Notes: generated by a model not told the origin, from the sequence alone. DNA of 14,739 nt from Fulvivirga aurantia (GCF_009711475.1 NZ_SMMD01000899.1:1-14739); one strand, 5' to 3'. Counted from the first letter of the stretch, positions 1 to 7,769 are shown. Program-made: numbers and translations.

Positions 1-761
1 TCTTAGATGGAAAGGAGGCGGCCATTCATTTAAAATTGGATACCGGCATGCATCGCTTAGGATTTAAGGATGAGGAAAAAGAAGCGCTTATCGCCTTACT
101 AAAAGCAAACAAAAACATAAAAATTGAGTCGATCTTTAGTCACCTTGCCGGGGCCGATGAAGAGACCCACAACGACTATTCTCACCAACAAGCAAAACAG
201 TTTCTGTCATACAGCGATGATATAATCGATCAGCTTCAGTTGAAAACTTTAAGGCACCTTGCCAATTCCCCGGGTATCATCAGGTTTCCGGAGTATCACT
301 TAGATATGGTGAGGCTGGGCATTGGCTTATATGGCGTAGAGGTAAATGATCGATGGCAAAATAAACTTCAGCCGATAAGCAGTCTTAAAACCATCGTCTC
401 TCAGATCAACGAGCTTAAGCCTGGGGATACAGTGGGTTACAGCCGCAAAGGGGTGGTGAATAGAAACACCCTTGTCGCGACAATAGCCATTGGCTATGCT
501 GATGGATTTAGCCGTGCCTTTAGTAATGGAAAGGGCTTTGTTTTTATAAATGGTAGAAAAGCACCAGTGCTCGGCAACGTATGTATGGACATGACCATGG
601 TGGATGTAACGGATGTTCCCGATGTGGCTGAGGGTGACGAAGTGGAGATTTTTGGTAAAAATATAACCATCTCAGAAGTTGCAGGGTTTATAAATACAAT
701 CCCCTATGAAATCCTCACCGGAGTTAGTCAGCGGGTAAAAAGAGTATATTATACAGAATAA
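1..761 (+). CDS. alr: Alanine racemase, C-terminal part (5' end outside window; probably MurF-Alr fusion)
   Basis: PLP-dependent racemase that converts L-Ala to D-Ala for peptidoglycan in the cytoplasm. The reading frame is open from base 3, so this is the last ~252 residues of a longer protein. Visible family motifs are KLDTGMHRLGF (bases ~33-65), MVRLGIGLYG (306 on; its Arg is expected to contact the PLP ring nitrogen), AIGYADG (the Tyr codon at 495 is expected to be the second catalytic base), the GNVCMDM segment, and PYEILTGVSQRVKR at the end. The PLP lysine lies upstream of the window. In Bacteroidota this sequence type usually forms the C-terminal half of a fusion with MurF (UDP-MurNAc-tripeptide:D-Ala-D-Ala ligase); that cannot be confirmed here. 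The family call is secure, the fusion is inferred. Its TAA overlaps the next ATG by one base (TAATG), which suggests translational coupling. Confidence 0.95.
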   Translation, partial: LDGKEAAIHLKLDTGMHRLGFKDEEKEALIALLKANKNIKIESIFSHLAGADEETHNDYSHQQAKQFLSYSDDIIDQLQLKTLRHLANSPGIIRFPEYHLDMVRLGIGLYGVEVNDRWQNKLQPISSLKTIVSQINELKPGDTVGYSRKGVVNRNTLVATIAIGYADGFSRAFSNGKGFVFINGRKAPVLGNVCMDMTMVDVTDVPDVAEGDEVEIFGKNITISEVAGFINTIPYEILTGVSQRVKRVYYTE

Positions 762-1294
762 TGAAGTACATCTTTCTCACACTTATAATAGTTGCCTCGG
801 GTTGTAAGATGGATAGCGACAAAAAGGTTGATCGCAACAAGTTTACTTACAAAACTGGTGATGATACAGAGCTTTTTTTCAAAAACATAAGACAGTCTGA
901 GTACGATTTTGAAGAAAATAAAGCTGCTAAGTTTAATTTGTTTAGGTATGAAGATCGGGTAACAACGCAAGAAACTCCTGTGCTTAACCTGGCCATTGTG
1001 ATCAACTATATGAAGGATGAAGCCTATTTGCTGGTAGAGCCTAATGACATATTAGATAATGAAGAAGTCATCTCTGTTACCGTAAAGGATTCAGATTTAA
1101 CATTTGAGCTTTCAGCTTTTAACCATCAGTCGATGCTTGAGTTTGCCTCTCAAATTTATGAGCAGTTGCTACTGGATAAAAATTTTGTAGTTATGGTAAA
1201 TGGAGAACAAACACCTGTGTTGAATACACTAGACGAACGCGAGGCTTTTAGAATCACAATGTCTGACTACTATCGTCTAGTTAGGGTTTACTAA
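761..1294 (+). CDS. Small predicted lipoprotein of unknown function downstream of alr
   Basis: I do not recognise this 177-residue protein. It begins with a short hydrophobic segment ending in a lipobox-like VASGC (Cys15), so a lipid-anchored envelope protein is likely; Ala rather than Leu/Val at -3 is slightly off consensus. The mature part is mixed charged sequence without Cys or obvious metal ligands, with alternating hydrophobic stretches that look like a small alpha/beta domain (for example NLAIVINYM and NFVVMVNGEQ). The ATG shares its A with the alr stop codon, so the two are almost certainly co-transcribed and probably coupled in translation. A role linked to cell-wall metabolism is only a guess from position. 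The gene ends directly against the stop codon of the opposing cryptochrome gene with no space between. Confidence 0.85.
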   Translation: MKYIFLTLIIVASGCKMDSDKKVDRNKFTYKTGDDTELFFKNIRQSEYDFEENKAAKFNLFRYEDRVTTQETPVLNLAIVINYMKDEAYLLVEPNDILDNEEVISVTVKDSDLTFELSAFNHQSMLEFASQIYEQLLLDKNFVVMVNGEQTPVLNTLDEREAFRITMSDYYRLVRVY

Positions 1295-2584
1295 TCACAA
1301 CCAGTAATCAATATATTCCCCTTTTGGGTCGTGTCGTTGCTGCTGACTTTCTACATTAAACTGTCGGCCCTGTCTGGGATCATTACCCACCCCTGCGATG
1401 TATGCCCAATTTAACCAATTACTACATGGGTCATAATCGATCAGTCTATTCTCAAACCATGCTGCCCCCCAGGTCCAGTTTACTTTTAAATTGTAGATGA
1501 GGTAGCTGGCTACTATCTGTCGCCCTCTGTTTGACATGTAGCCTGTGAGTAGCAACTCCTTCATATTGGCATCAATAAATGCCTCACCTGTTTCCCCCTT
1601 TTTCCAATTTTCGAAAGAATCGAAGTCGTCATTATTTTCAGGAGGACTGCCTGCAAAGCCATTTTTATTAAACATAGCGGCCCCGTTCTGCTTAGCCATG
1701 TACTTGTAAAAATCCCTCCACAACAACTCAAAGTACAGCCAGTAAGTCGACTGGTTTTTCTTCCTCTCCTCTTCGTATCGTTTGATTTCAAAATAGATTG
1801 ACTTTGCAGAAATGGCTCCTACGGCCAACCAGGGCGATAGCTTCGAAGAGTAGTCTGCTCCTAGCAGACCGTTGCGCGTTTCTTTATAAACACTTAGCTT
1901 ATCTTTTTGCCAGAAATAGTCTTTTAATCTTTTCCAGGCAGCTTTTTCACCGCCCACAAATTTTAACACCCCTCTCTTGTCTGATTTTTCTGTCTTAATG
2001 CCTAAATCCTCTGCTTCAGGAATGTCTCCAGCATCAACAACCGACAAGTAATCAATCCCTTCGGGTTTTGGGAACTCTTCTCTTACTTCTGTTTCTTTTT
2101 CTGACTCTTTTCTAAAATCGGTAAAAACCTGAGGCACATGGTTGATCGGCCAGGGCACGTCCTCTTCGTGTAGTAGCGTGCTTTGCCAAAATTGCTCCAG
2201 AATCACGCATTGATTGTTGAGGGCATTTTCCAAATTATCAATTACCTGTAGCTCTTCATGGGTAACTTCTTTCGATAAATAAACTGACTTTACCTGAGCC
2301 TTTGCAACAAGCTCTGGTATTATCTCCTCGGGTTTGCCAATGCGTACAACAAGATCGGCTCCGTTTGACTTTAATGATTTCCTTAGCTCTGCCACCGATT
2401 CTATAAGAAATTTTGTCTTAAGGCCACCCGTCTTGCAGAAGTCGAGGGATGCTAACTTCCTAAATTGTCTGGGGTCGAAAATATAAAGTGGCAATACCTT
2501 CCCTGCACTTTTACAGGCTCGGAATAGCATCTCATTATCCTTTAACCTGAGGTCGTTTTTAAACCAAACTATCTTGTTACTCAT
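1295..2584 (-). CDS. DASH-family cryptochrome / deoxyribodipyrimidine photolyase
   Basis: FAD-dependent, light-driven flavoprotein; DASH members repair cyclobutane dimers, mainly in single-stranded or looped DNA, and may also sense blue light. The 429 residues show an N-terminal Rossmann-like photolyase domain (start IVWFKNDLRLKDN; PQVFTDFRK near 151) and a helical FAD-binding domain: ADYSSKLSPWLAVGAIS (~243-259, phosphate binding), YFELLWRDFYKYM (~284-296), MSNRGRQIVASYL (~350-362), and DYDPCSNWLNWAYIAGVGNDPR (~383-404), where the Asn of SNW is expected next to flavin N5. The DYDxCSNW and GVGNDPR wording is diagnostic of DASH rather than class I photolyase. The protein ends soon after DPKGEYIDYWL, where cyanobacterial and plant DASH proteins continue; I cannot tell whether this is normal for the phylum. 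It is the last gene of a probable three-gene minus-strand unit, 34 bp after the YjbQ gene. Confidence 0.95.
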   Translation of the reverse strand: MSNKIVWFKNDLRLKDNEMLFRACKSAGKVLPLYIFDPRQFRKLASLDFCKTGGLKTKFLIESVAELRKSLKSNGADLVVRIGKPEEIIPELVAKAQVKSVYLSKEVTHEELQVIDNLENALNNQCVILEQFWQSTLLHEEDVPWPINHVPQVFTDFRKESEKETEVREEFPKPEGIDYLSVVDAGDIPEAEDLGIKTEKSDKRGVLKFVGGEKAAWKRLKDYFWQKDKLSVYKETRNGLLGADYSSKLSPWLAVGAISAKSIYFEIKRYEEERKKNQSTYWLYFELLWRDFYKYMAKQNGAAMFNKNGFAGSPPENNDDFDSFENWKKGETGEAFIDANMKELLLTGYMSNRGRQIVASYLIYNLKVNWTWGAAWFENRLIDYDPCSNWLNWAYIAGVGNDPRQGRQFNVESQQQRHDPKGEYIDYWL

Positions 2585-2618
2585 GTAAATAAAACCAGCA
2601 ACAATTGCAATAGTTTAA

Positions 2619-3041
2619 CTAGACGCCCATGACAGTAATTACCAGCTTTCTATCACCTCCGTAATTTCTATGTTCGCAAAGGTAAACTCCTTGCCAGGTA
2701 CCCAGGTTGAGTCTGCCATTGGTAATGGGAAGCTGAACACTTGCACCCATAAGAGATGCTTTGATATGAGCAGGCATGTCATCAGCACCTTCTAATGTGT
2801 GTTTGTAATAGTGAGCATTTTCCGGCACCATTACGTTTACATGAGACTCAAAATCTTCTCGCACCGTTGGGTCTGCATTTTCGTTGACGGTAAGACTTGC
2901 CGATGTATGTTTGATGAATATTTGCAGCTGACCAGTATTGATTTCTTTAATTTCAGGCAATGCAGAAAGAACTTCATCTGTTATAAGATGAAACCCTCTT
3001 GGCTTGGCGTTGATTTTAATTTCTCTTTGAAAGGCCTTCAT
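2619..3041 (-). CDS. yjbQ: YjbQ family protein (UPF0047)
   Basis: Small conserved cytoplasmic protein of the YjbQ/UPF0047 family. E. coli YjbQ has weak thiamin-phosphate synthase activity in vitro, but the true role of the family is unsettled. The 140 residues are the usual full length and carry every family signature: HTSASLTVNENADPTVREDF (~45-64), EGADDMPAHIKASLMG (~84-99), and NGRLNLGTWQGVYLCEHR (~108-125). The conserved His and Glu/Asp of these motifs form the presumed metal or active site. The ATG lies 9 bp after the stop codon of the upstream lipoprotein gene, so the two are probably in one transcript. Nothing in the neighbourhood points to thiamin metabolism. Confidence 0.95.
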   Translation of the reverse strand: MKAFQREIKINAKPRGFHLITDEVLSALPEIKEINTGQLQIFIKHTSASLTVNENADPTVREDFESHVNVMVPENAHYYKHTLEGADDMPAHIKASLMGASVQLPITNGRLNLGTWQGVYLCEHRNYGGDRKLVITVMGV

Positions 3042-3050
3042 ATCACATCA

Positions 3051-4469
3051 TTAGTTTTCTATTCTTTCAAAAGCTCCCAAATCCGGTAGACTATCTCTCA
3101 TGTTTCCTTCCAAATCTGTATTTAGATTGATAAACCTACCAGCATCTTTAGCTGGGGAAAGTGTATCAAGTTGGTAATCATAGAGTCTTGTAGCAACGAA
3201 CTCCGGGTCTTCATTGAGAATATTACTGGCTGTATTAAGCTGCTGATCAGTTGTTTTTAATAAGCTGTGAGAAATATTGACATCAAACTGAGTTTGGCCG
3301 GTGCCACTTATGGTGAGCTCATCTCTCAGGCTTCCCCAGATAATCGTATTTATCATATTGACTTGAAGGTCATCTACAAGCACTGAATTATCGCCTAACT
3401 GAATGTTGTCTGCTAATACAACGGCAGGATCCTCCCTGAAAAAATCAAAAGAAAAATTGACAAAGGTGCAGTTTTCATATCTGTAGTTGCCTCCTGCATA
3501 GTTACCCACTACGTTGATCGCGCAATTGTTGACCAATGTATTATAGGCATATAAATCGGAGCTTACCGACAATATGCCGTACCCAGGCGTAACATTGATG
3601 ATATTACCCATGAAAGTTTCGCTGCCTCCCATGTTTTCAATTCTGCTATTGCCGATAATAAGATCGTATGACTTATCATCATCGGGTGTGCCTAAGTAGA
3701 CCCCAAATTCGGCATTTCTAATGTCAGCGTACTCGATGATATTGTCTTTACTGCCTTGTAAGAAAATGATACCTCCCCATTGTCCTGGTGCATTTTCAAA
3801 AGTAGCATCGAAGCGATCGTTGGTGATTGCGACCCGCTCTTCTGCTGTTCCACGAACCTCTAAAGTTCCTTCTACCAAAATAAATGAGCCCTTGTGAGAG
3901 TAAATTTTAGCTCCCGCCTCAACAGTAAGGTTACAAAGGCTATCAACTAACACAGAATTAAAAATTACATAAGGCCGATCTGCCGTCCAGGTGGTGTTGC
4001 ACGCCAATACTTCTCCGTTCAAGAATACTGCATCCTGTCCCCAGGCCACCAGCTTTATGTCTTGTAGGTTTCCATTGGTATTAAACCTTAGTTCATCAGT
4101 TACTATAAAAGGTAGATTTTCATCCATCGGATCGATAGTGACCTCTACCAAAATGAGTAAGCTATCTTTTCCAAAAAGAGTGATGTCTTCAAACTGAGTA
4201 GCCGCTTTACCATTTACATAGACTTTGTAAGATGAGCTGGTACCGTTGGCGATGTTTATGTCAGAAATATTGACAGCCTTTTCATTGTCATTATAAACTC
4301 TAAGCCGTTTGGTAATGCTTTGTTGTGAGGTGAAAACGGTATCAAACAGTACGGTGTCAGTAGAAAACCTCAGTGAAGCGCTACTGTCGAAAGTAAGTTT
4401 TTCTTCCTCAGGCTCACAGGCCATTGCCAGAACGGCAAAAACAGACAGTATGAAAATTAGGTATTTCAC
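3051..4469 (-). CDS. Lipoprotein with right-handed parallel beta-helix, probably surface exposed
   Basis: A 472-residue envelope lipoprotein. The start is a GTG (RC of 4467-4469), followed by a hydrophobic signal and a lipobox LAMAC (Cys18). The residues after Cys, EPEEE, are strongly acidic; in Bacteroidota acidic residues just after the lipid Cys are associated with export to the outer face of the outer membrane, so surface display is plausible. Residues ~25-145 look like an Ig-like beta domain. From ~150 on come repeated short beta turns with Asn, Gly and hydrophobic ladders (LTVEAGAKIY, LVEGTLEVRGT, GQWGGIIFLQG, IEYADIRNAEFGVYLG), typical of a pectate-lyase-like beta-helix. The end (SLPDLGAFE) resembles the close of such Bacteroidota lipoproteins. 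No catalytic residues can be assigned, so a structural or binding role fits as well as an enzymatic one. First gene of the lipoprotein-yjbQ-cryptochrome unit. Confidence 0.9.
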   Translation of the reverse strand: MKYLIFILSVFAVLAMACEPEEEKLTFDSSASLRFSTDTVLFDTVFTSQQSITKRLRVYNDNEKAVNISDINIANGTSSSYKVYVNGKAATQFEDITLFGKDSLLILVEVTIDPMDENLPFIVTDELRFNTNGNLQDIKLVAWGQDAVFLNGEVLACNTTWTADRPYVIFNSVLVDSLCNLTVEAGAKIYSHKGSFILVEGTLEVRGTAEERVAITNDRFDATFENAPGQWGGIIFLQGSKDNIIEYADIRNAEFGVYLGTPDDDKSYDLIIGNSRIENMGGSETFMGNIINVTPGYGILSVSSDLYAYNTLVNNCAINVVGNYAGGNYRYENCTFVNFSFDFFREDPAVVLADNIQLGDNSVLVDDLQVNMINTIIWGSLRDELTISGTGQTQFDVNISHSLLKTTDQQLNTASNILNEDPEFVATRLYDYQLDTLSPAKDAGRFINLNTDLEGNMRDSLPDLGAFERIEN

Positions 4470-4491
4470 AGACTAGGAACGCTCATGAGAT

Positions 4492-4519
4492 AAAAATTAT
4501 TTGACGTAAAGATATCAAA
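4492..4519 (-). promoter_or_regulatory. Candidate Bacteroidota-type promoter for the lipoprotein-yjbQ-cryptochrome unit
   Basis: On the minus strand TTTG (RC of 4516-4519) is followed, 16 bases on, by TAATTTTT (RC of 4492-4499), seven of eight positions of the -7 consensus TAnnTTTG. It lies 23 bases before the GTG start, just past the terminator of the upstream gene. The match is short and inexact. Confidence 0.35.
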
Positions 4520-4545
4520 TAGCCCCTAGAATGTAGGCAAATAAA

Positions 4546-4596
4546 AAAGAGGCTGTCTCAAAAGTTGTAACACTCACCTTTTGAGACGGCCTCTTT
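4546..4596 (-). terminator. Strong intrinsic terminator (19-bp stem) after the coiled-coil lipoprotein gene
   Basis: Bases 4546-4564 and 4578-4596 form a 19-bp inverted repeat, AAAGAGGCTGTCTCAAAAG against CTTTTGAGACGGCCTCTTT, with one G-U pair (4554/4588) and a 13-nt loop. Read on the minus strand it starts 4 bases after the stop codon at 4601-4603 and is followed by a U-rich tract (RC of 4541-4548). It separates the lipoprotein gene from the next minus-strand unit. The stem is longer than needed for termination, so it may also be a dispersed repeat. Confidence 0.8.
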
Positions 4597-4600
4597 AATT

Positions 4601-5464
4601 TTACTTCTCAATCGCAATTACCAGATAGTTACCTTCTTTCCAGAACAACTCTTGGTTTGTAATTAATAGTTTTTCAGCTTTTCCTTCTCCCTCGATCGTA
4701 TAAGAATCAGCTGGATGGTTGGTGATAATCGTTGCTTTTTTAGCATTGATCATTACTTCTTCGATTTTGTTCTTCTCAACTTGCACAAAAAGTGAATCCG
4801 GTGCATTCGCATTGATCACTTTTACTTTACCTAAGCCGATAAAACCACCTTCTTTAGTAATTATACCTTGAGCTTCTAAATCTTTTGAGCTAGCTACTAA
4901 ATAGTATGCTCTGTTAAGGATAGCAGTAAGTTCTGCAGAGTTTTCTAATTCTAACTCATACATATTTTCTACACTTTCCAGCTCACTGTCAAGCGCTTCA
5001 ATCTCTTTGTCTTTAGCAATTAGGTTATCAACCATAGCTTTTACCTGGTTGTCTAAGGCTAATATCTCCGCACTTTTATCGCCAGACTCTTTTCGCAACT
5101 TAGTGAGTGATTTATCAAGAGAAATTACTTTGAGCTTACTGTTTTCCATGAGCTCCTTAATTTTCTCGATATGGTTTTTGATATCGGCCTGCACATCTTC
5201 CTGCTCTTGGTTTTCACCACTGAGTTTGGCAAGCATAGTTTTGTTTTCATCTACACTTGCGAGGTTTTGCTCAATCTCTTTCAGGAATTTTTCAGACTCG
5301 GCCAGGGATGCCTGAAGCTTAAGCTCGCCAGACCTTAACGAATCATTTTCAGCTTTTAGCTTACCAATTTCTTCTTTAAGGGCAATATTTTCTTTTTTCT
5401 CTATGCTCTCCCCACAGCTGGCAATTACCAGTAGGACAGCAAATAATAAACTTGTGACTTTCAT
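4601..5464 (-). CDS. Coiled-coil lipoprotein with C-terminal domain like the Cbp1 collagen-binding adhesin family
   Basis: A 287-residue predicted lipoprotein: hydrophobic signal and lipobox IASC (Cys17), then a long charged helical region (~20-182) rich in Glu, Lys and Leu with heptad-like spacing, which should form an extended coiled coil. The C-terminal ~100 residues contain AYYLVASSKDLEAQGIITK (186-204), EGGFIGLGKVK (205-215) and KKATIITNHPADSYTIEG (242-259). From memory, this arrangement matches the widespread Bacteroidota family often labelled Cbp1-like collagen-binding glycoprotein adhesin; that label is inherited and collagen binding should not be assumed in a probably free-living bacterium. 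Envelope anchoring with a coiled-coil stalk is the safe inference. The gene lies 97 bp downstream of prfA with no clear terminator between them and ends in a strong terminator. Confidence 0.88.
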   Translation of the reverse strand: MKVTSLLFAVLLVIASCGESIEKKENIALKEEIGKLKAENDSLRSGELKLQASLAESEKFLKEIEQNLASVDENKTMLAKLSGENQEQEDVQADIKNHIEKIKELMENSKLKVISLDKSLTKLRKESGDKSAEILALDNQVKAMVDNLIAKDKEIEALDSELESVENMYELELENSAELTAILNRAYYLVASSKDLEAQGIITKEGGFIGLGKVKVINANAPDSLFVQVEKNKIEEVMINAKKATIITNHPADSYTIEGEGKAEKLLITNQELFWKEGNYLVIAIEK

Positions 5465-5561
5465 GTTTGAATGACTATTTTCTTGTTTGTGCAGATTAGA
5501 CGCTAGTCAAACAAAAAGTCACAAGCCTTATAAAGAATTATTTTTTACGATTATCTATAGC

Positions 5562-6623
5562 TTAATCTTCCATTTTTTGAGCATTCTCAGCAATTCTGAG
5601 TTTCTCAATAAATTCTCCGATTTCACCATCCATTACATCGGGTAGGTTATGCTGGCTGTAATTGATTCTATGGTCTGTGACACGGCTTTGAGGATAGTTG
5701 TAAGTCCTGATTTTATCTGAGCGGTCGCCACTACCTACCATAGACTTTCTTTGCGCGCCTACTTCTGCATTGTGTTTGGCCAACTCAATCTCATAAATCC
5801 TTGAACGAAGTACCTTTAATGCTTTTTCAAAGTTTTTAATCTGAGATTTCTGATCCTGACAAGAAACCACCAAACCGGTTGGCTCGTGCGTCAAACGCAC
5901 AGCAGAATATGTTGTGTTTACCGACTGACCACCAGGGCCTGATGAGCAGAAAGTATCTTTACGCACATCATTCATGTCGATTTCAACATCTACTTCATCC
6001 ATTTCTGGTAAAACCGCTACCGTAGCTGCTGATGTATGCACACGCCCTTGCGTTTCAGTTTGAGGTACGCGCTGTACCCGATGCACACCTGATTCAAATT
6101 TAAGTGTGCCATAAGGCTCATCGCCCGTTACGGTACTTACAATTTCTTTATAACCTCCACTGGTACCTTCGGTAAGGTCTAATACATTAAGTTTAAGGCC
6201 GTTTTTCTCACAAAAACGCTGATACATTCTAAATAAATCACCAGCAAAAATAGCCGCCTCATCACCACCAGTTCCTGCTCTGATTTCAAGAATAGCTTCT
6301 TTGTGATCATTAGGATCTTTAGGGATTAGCATTTGCTTAAGCTCTTCCTCAAGGTCTTCTTTTTTAGGCTGAAGCTCATCAAGCTCCATTTTAGCCATGT
6401 CCCTAAACTCTTCGTCTTTCTCGGTTTTTATTACTTCTTTGGCGTTATCAATATTTGATAACACCTCTTTGTATTCTTCGTATTTGCCAACAACCTTTTC
6501 AAGGTCTTTATACTCCTTGCTCAACTGGGAGTATTTTTTCATGTCAGCCATAGCATCCGGCTGTACGATGAGTTGTCCGACCTCTTCAAAGCGATGTTTA
6601 ATTTCTTCTAGTTTTTCGATCAT
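5562..6623 (-). CDS. prfA: Peptide chain release factor 1 (RF1)
   Basis: Cytoplasmic class I release factor that reads UAA and UAG and triggers peptidyl-tRNA hydrolysis on the ribosome. With the start at 6623 ([15 protein letters not shown]) it has 353 residues, normal for RF1. Key elements: [18 protein letters not shown] (~113-130), the stop-codon recognition tripeptide PQT (187-189) in [10 protein letters not shown], a PxT form that marks RF1 rather than RF2 (SPF), and the catalytic GGQ (231-233) in [11 protein letters not shown], whose Gln is the usual methylation site. A TTG ten codons upstream in frame (6653) would add a non-conserved leader and was rejected. A TAATTTTG box lies just upstream of the chosen start. 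Confidence 0.98.
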   Translation of the reverse strand: MIEKLEEIKHRFEEVGQLIVQPDAMADMKKYSQLSKEYKDLEKVVGKYEEYKEVLSNIDNAKEVIKTEKDEEFRDMAKMELDELQPKKEDLEEELKQMLIPKDPNDHKEAILEIRAGTGGDEAAIFAGDLFRMYQRFCEKNGLKLNVLDLTEGTSGGYKEIVSTVTGDEPYGTLKFESGVHRVQRVPQTETQGRVHTSAATVAVLPEMDEVDVEIDMNDVRKDTFCSSGPGGQSVNTTYSAVRLTHEPTGLVVSCQDQKSQIKNFEKALKVLRSRIYEIELAKHNAEVGAQRKSMVGSGDRSDKIRTYNYPQSRVTDHRINYSQHNLPDVMDGEIGEFIEKLRIAENAQKMED

Positions 6624-6641
6624 AGGTGTTCGATTATTCAA

Positions 6642-6649
6642 CAAAATTA
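6642..6649 (-). promoter_or_regulatory. Candidate -7 promoter box for prfA
   Basis: The minus strand reads TAATTTTG (RC of 6642-6649), a full match to the Bacteroidota -7 consensus TAnnTTTG, 18 bases before the prfA ATG. This would put the transcript start only about 10-15 nt from the start codon. I see no TTG at the expected -33 distance, so support is partial. The box lies upstream of the ATG at 6623 and inside the rejected TTG extension, which favours the shorter start. Confidence 0.4.
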
Positions 6650-6731
6650 ACAAATAGGGATGACATGTTTGTATCTCAGAAAATTCTATCTGCTAAAGTT
6701 TGTACTTTTACGGGAAGCAAAATCTATTTCT

Positions 6732-7175
6732 ATGAAATCAAATGTATATATGCTGCTTTGCCTGCTTTTACTCGCCTCATGTGGGGGTAGTATCTCCGAT
6801 GAGCAGCGCAAATCTTTGCAACAAGAAATGAAAGACCGCGAAATCAAAAAAGTGCAGGAAGAAGACATCGTGGCCAAAACATTTGAGCTGGGCAAAGAGA
6901 TACATCGACAATACCTGTCTGGCAACGATAGCTTGCAAAAAACCCTTAAAACCGACTTATATATTATTGAAAAGGGCGACTCTGTTGAAAAAAAGAAAGA
7001 TTGGGAAATTTTTGAGGCTTATGAATACTCCCTCACCAACGGTGCTCCGTTATCTGACAATGTGCAAAGAGATGGTGAAGAAATGATCTACACATATCCG
7101 TTGGTAATTGAGGATGAGTTTGCAGGCATTTATGTGATAAGAATTCCCAGAAAGCAGTTGGTGCTTAACTTATAG
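6732..7175 (+). CDS. Small predicted lipoprotein of unknown function
   Basis: A 147-residue protein of no family I recognise. The ATG at 6732 starts a classical lipoprotein signal (MKSNVYMLLCLLLLASCGG, lipobox LASC, Cys17). The frame is open upstream to 6660, but the extra 24 residues would bury the signal peptide, so the downstream start was chosen. The mature part has a charged helix (DEQRKSLQQEMKDREIKKVQEED) and then a mixed domain with YTYPLVIEDEFAGIYVIRIPRK near the end, with no catalytic motif evident. It is divergent from prfA (108 bp between start codons). A weak promoter-like pair, TTTG at 6668-6671 and AAAGTTTG at 6695-6702 spaced by 23, lies upstream. The next gene follows after 66 bp and may share the transcript. 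Confidence 0.85.
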   Translation: MKSNVYMLLCLLLLASCGGSISDEQRKSLQQEMKDREIKKVQEEDIVAKTFELGKEIHRQYLSGNDSLQKTLKTDLYIIEKGDSVEKKKDWEIFEAYEYSLTNGAPLSDNVQRDGEEMIYTYPLVIEDEFAGIYVIRIPRKQLVLNL

Positions 7176-7241
7176 CAGATCAGCCACAAACCTCATCGGC
7201 TTTTTCTACGTTTAGCGTACTAAACCAAAACTCAAACTATT

Positions 7242-7688
7242 ATGAAAAAGTCTTATCAAGTTGTGATGATTATGCTAGGTGTGCTAGTCTCCGGAGTAGC
7301 CATGGCACAGTCAGATGTCGAAAAAATCAAAGAAGTAATCGAAAAAGGATATGTGCATGGTGCGTTTAATGAATTAAATCCAGAAGCTATGCGCAAAACC
7401 TTTCATGAGGACTTTGCTATCTATTCGCCTAAAGGCACAGAAATAAGCAAATACCCAATCGATACCTGGGCAAGTGGTGTAGAAAAAAGAAAGAGTAGCC
7501 CCGAGTTTAAGGCCGAAGACAACAAATGGGAGCACAAGTTTGATTATGTAGACGTAACCGGCAATGCGGCCGCTGTTAAAATCGAGCTGCATAAAGATGG
7601 CAAGCATGTTTATACAGACTATCTGTCTCTTTCAAAATTTGATAATGGCTGGAGGATAGTGGCGAAGGTCTACCACAAGCATGAGTAG
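7242..7688 (+). CDS. Exported NTF2-like / putative lumazine-binding family protein
   Basis: A 148-residue exported protein with a signal peptide ending at a predicted AMA|QS site (after residue 22). The mature domain has the order and wording of the SnoaL/NTF2-like fold, close to Bacteroidota proteins classed as putative lumazine-binding: IKEVIEKGYVHGAFNELN near the start, MRKTFHEDFAIYSPKG, then strands FDYVDVTGNAAAVKIELHKDGK and YTDYLSLSKFDNGWRIVAKVYHKH. The His-rich end (YHKHE) is typical of the group. The fold forms a cone-shaped pocket that may bind a small ligand or carry an enzyme site, so substrate and function cannot be assigned. Location would be the periplasm. It faces tag across a 79-bp gap with a hairpin. 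Confidence 0.88.
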   Translation: MKKSYQVVMIMLGVLVSGVAMAQSDVEKIKEVIEKGYVHGAFNELNPEAMRKTFHEDFAIYSPKGTEISKYPIDTWASGVEKRKSSPEFKAEDNKWEHKFDYVDVTGNAAAVKIELHKDGKHVYTDYLSLSKFDNGWRIVAKVYHKHE

Positions 7689-7736
7689 AAATTGCCGAGT
7701 CTGAAAAATGGAAAGAACTTCCCGGCTTTGAAGAAC

Positions 7737-7769
7737 AATGATTCCATCTCCACTCGGGATGGAATCATT
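7737..7769. terminator. Hairpin between convergent genes, possible two-way terminator
   Basis: A perfect 12-bp inverted repeat, AATGATTCCATC (7737-7748) and GATGGAATCATT (7758-7769), with a 9-nt loop lies between the NTF2-like gene and tag. On the plus strand it is followed by ATTTTAAA, a weak U-tract; on the minus strand by GTTCTTC, which is poor. Its right arm overlaps the tag stop codon (7768-7770). It most likely ends the plus-strand transcript. Confidence 0.45.

Noticed and set aside
749..970. Minus-strand 73-residue open frame opposite the post-alr lipoprotein
   Set aside because: It overlaps both coding regions in antisense and shows no family motif or start context.
1295..1310. C-terminal truncation of the DASH protein by the abutting gene
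   Set aside because: Reading past the TGA gives only five more residues before another stop and no family-like sequence, so no recent nonsense mutation is evident; shorter DASH proteins may be normal here.
2799..3089. Plus-strand open frame opposite yjbQ
   Set aside because: Antisense to the conserved YjbQ motifs and runs into the neighbouring gene; no recognisable features.
5007..5315. Plus-strand open frame opposite the coiled-coil lipoprotein
   Set aside because: Ser/Leu-rich shadow of the coiled coil, without its own promoter, signal or family motif.
6624..6653. In-frame TTG extension of prfA by ten residues
   Set aside because: The leader has no RF1-like sequence, RF1 proteins start at the MIEKLE-type helix, and a matching -7 promoter box (6642-6649) would fall inside the extension.
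6397..6657. Plus-strand open frame opposite prfA
   Set aside because: It lies fully antisense to a conserved gene; its Ser-rich composition is what antisense reading of Glu/Lys-rich helices yields.
6660..6731. Upstream start for the small lipoprotein at 6732
   Set aside because: It would place 24 charged and aromatic residues ahead of a complete lipoprotein signal peptide with lipobox.
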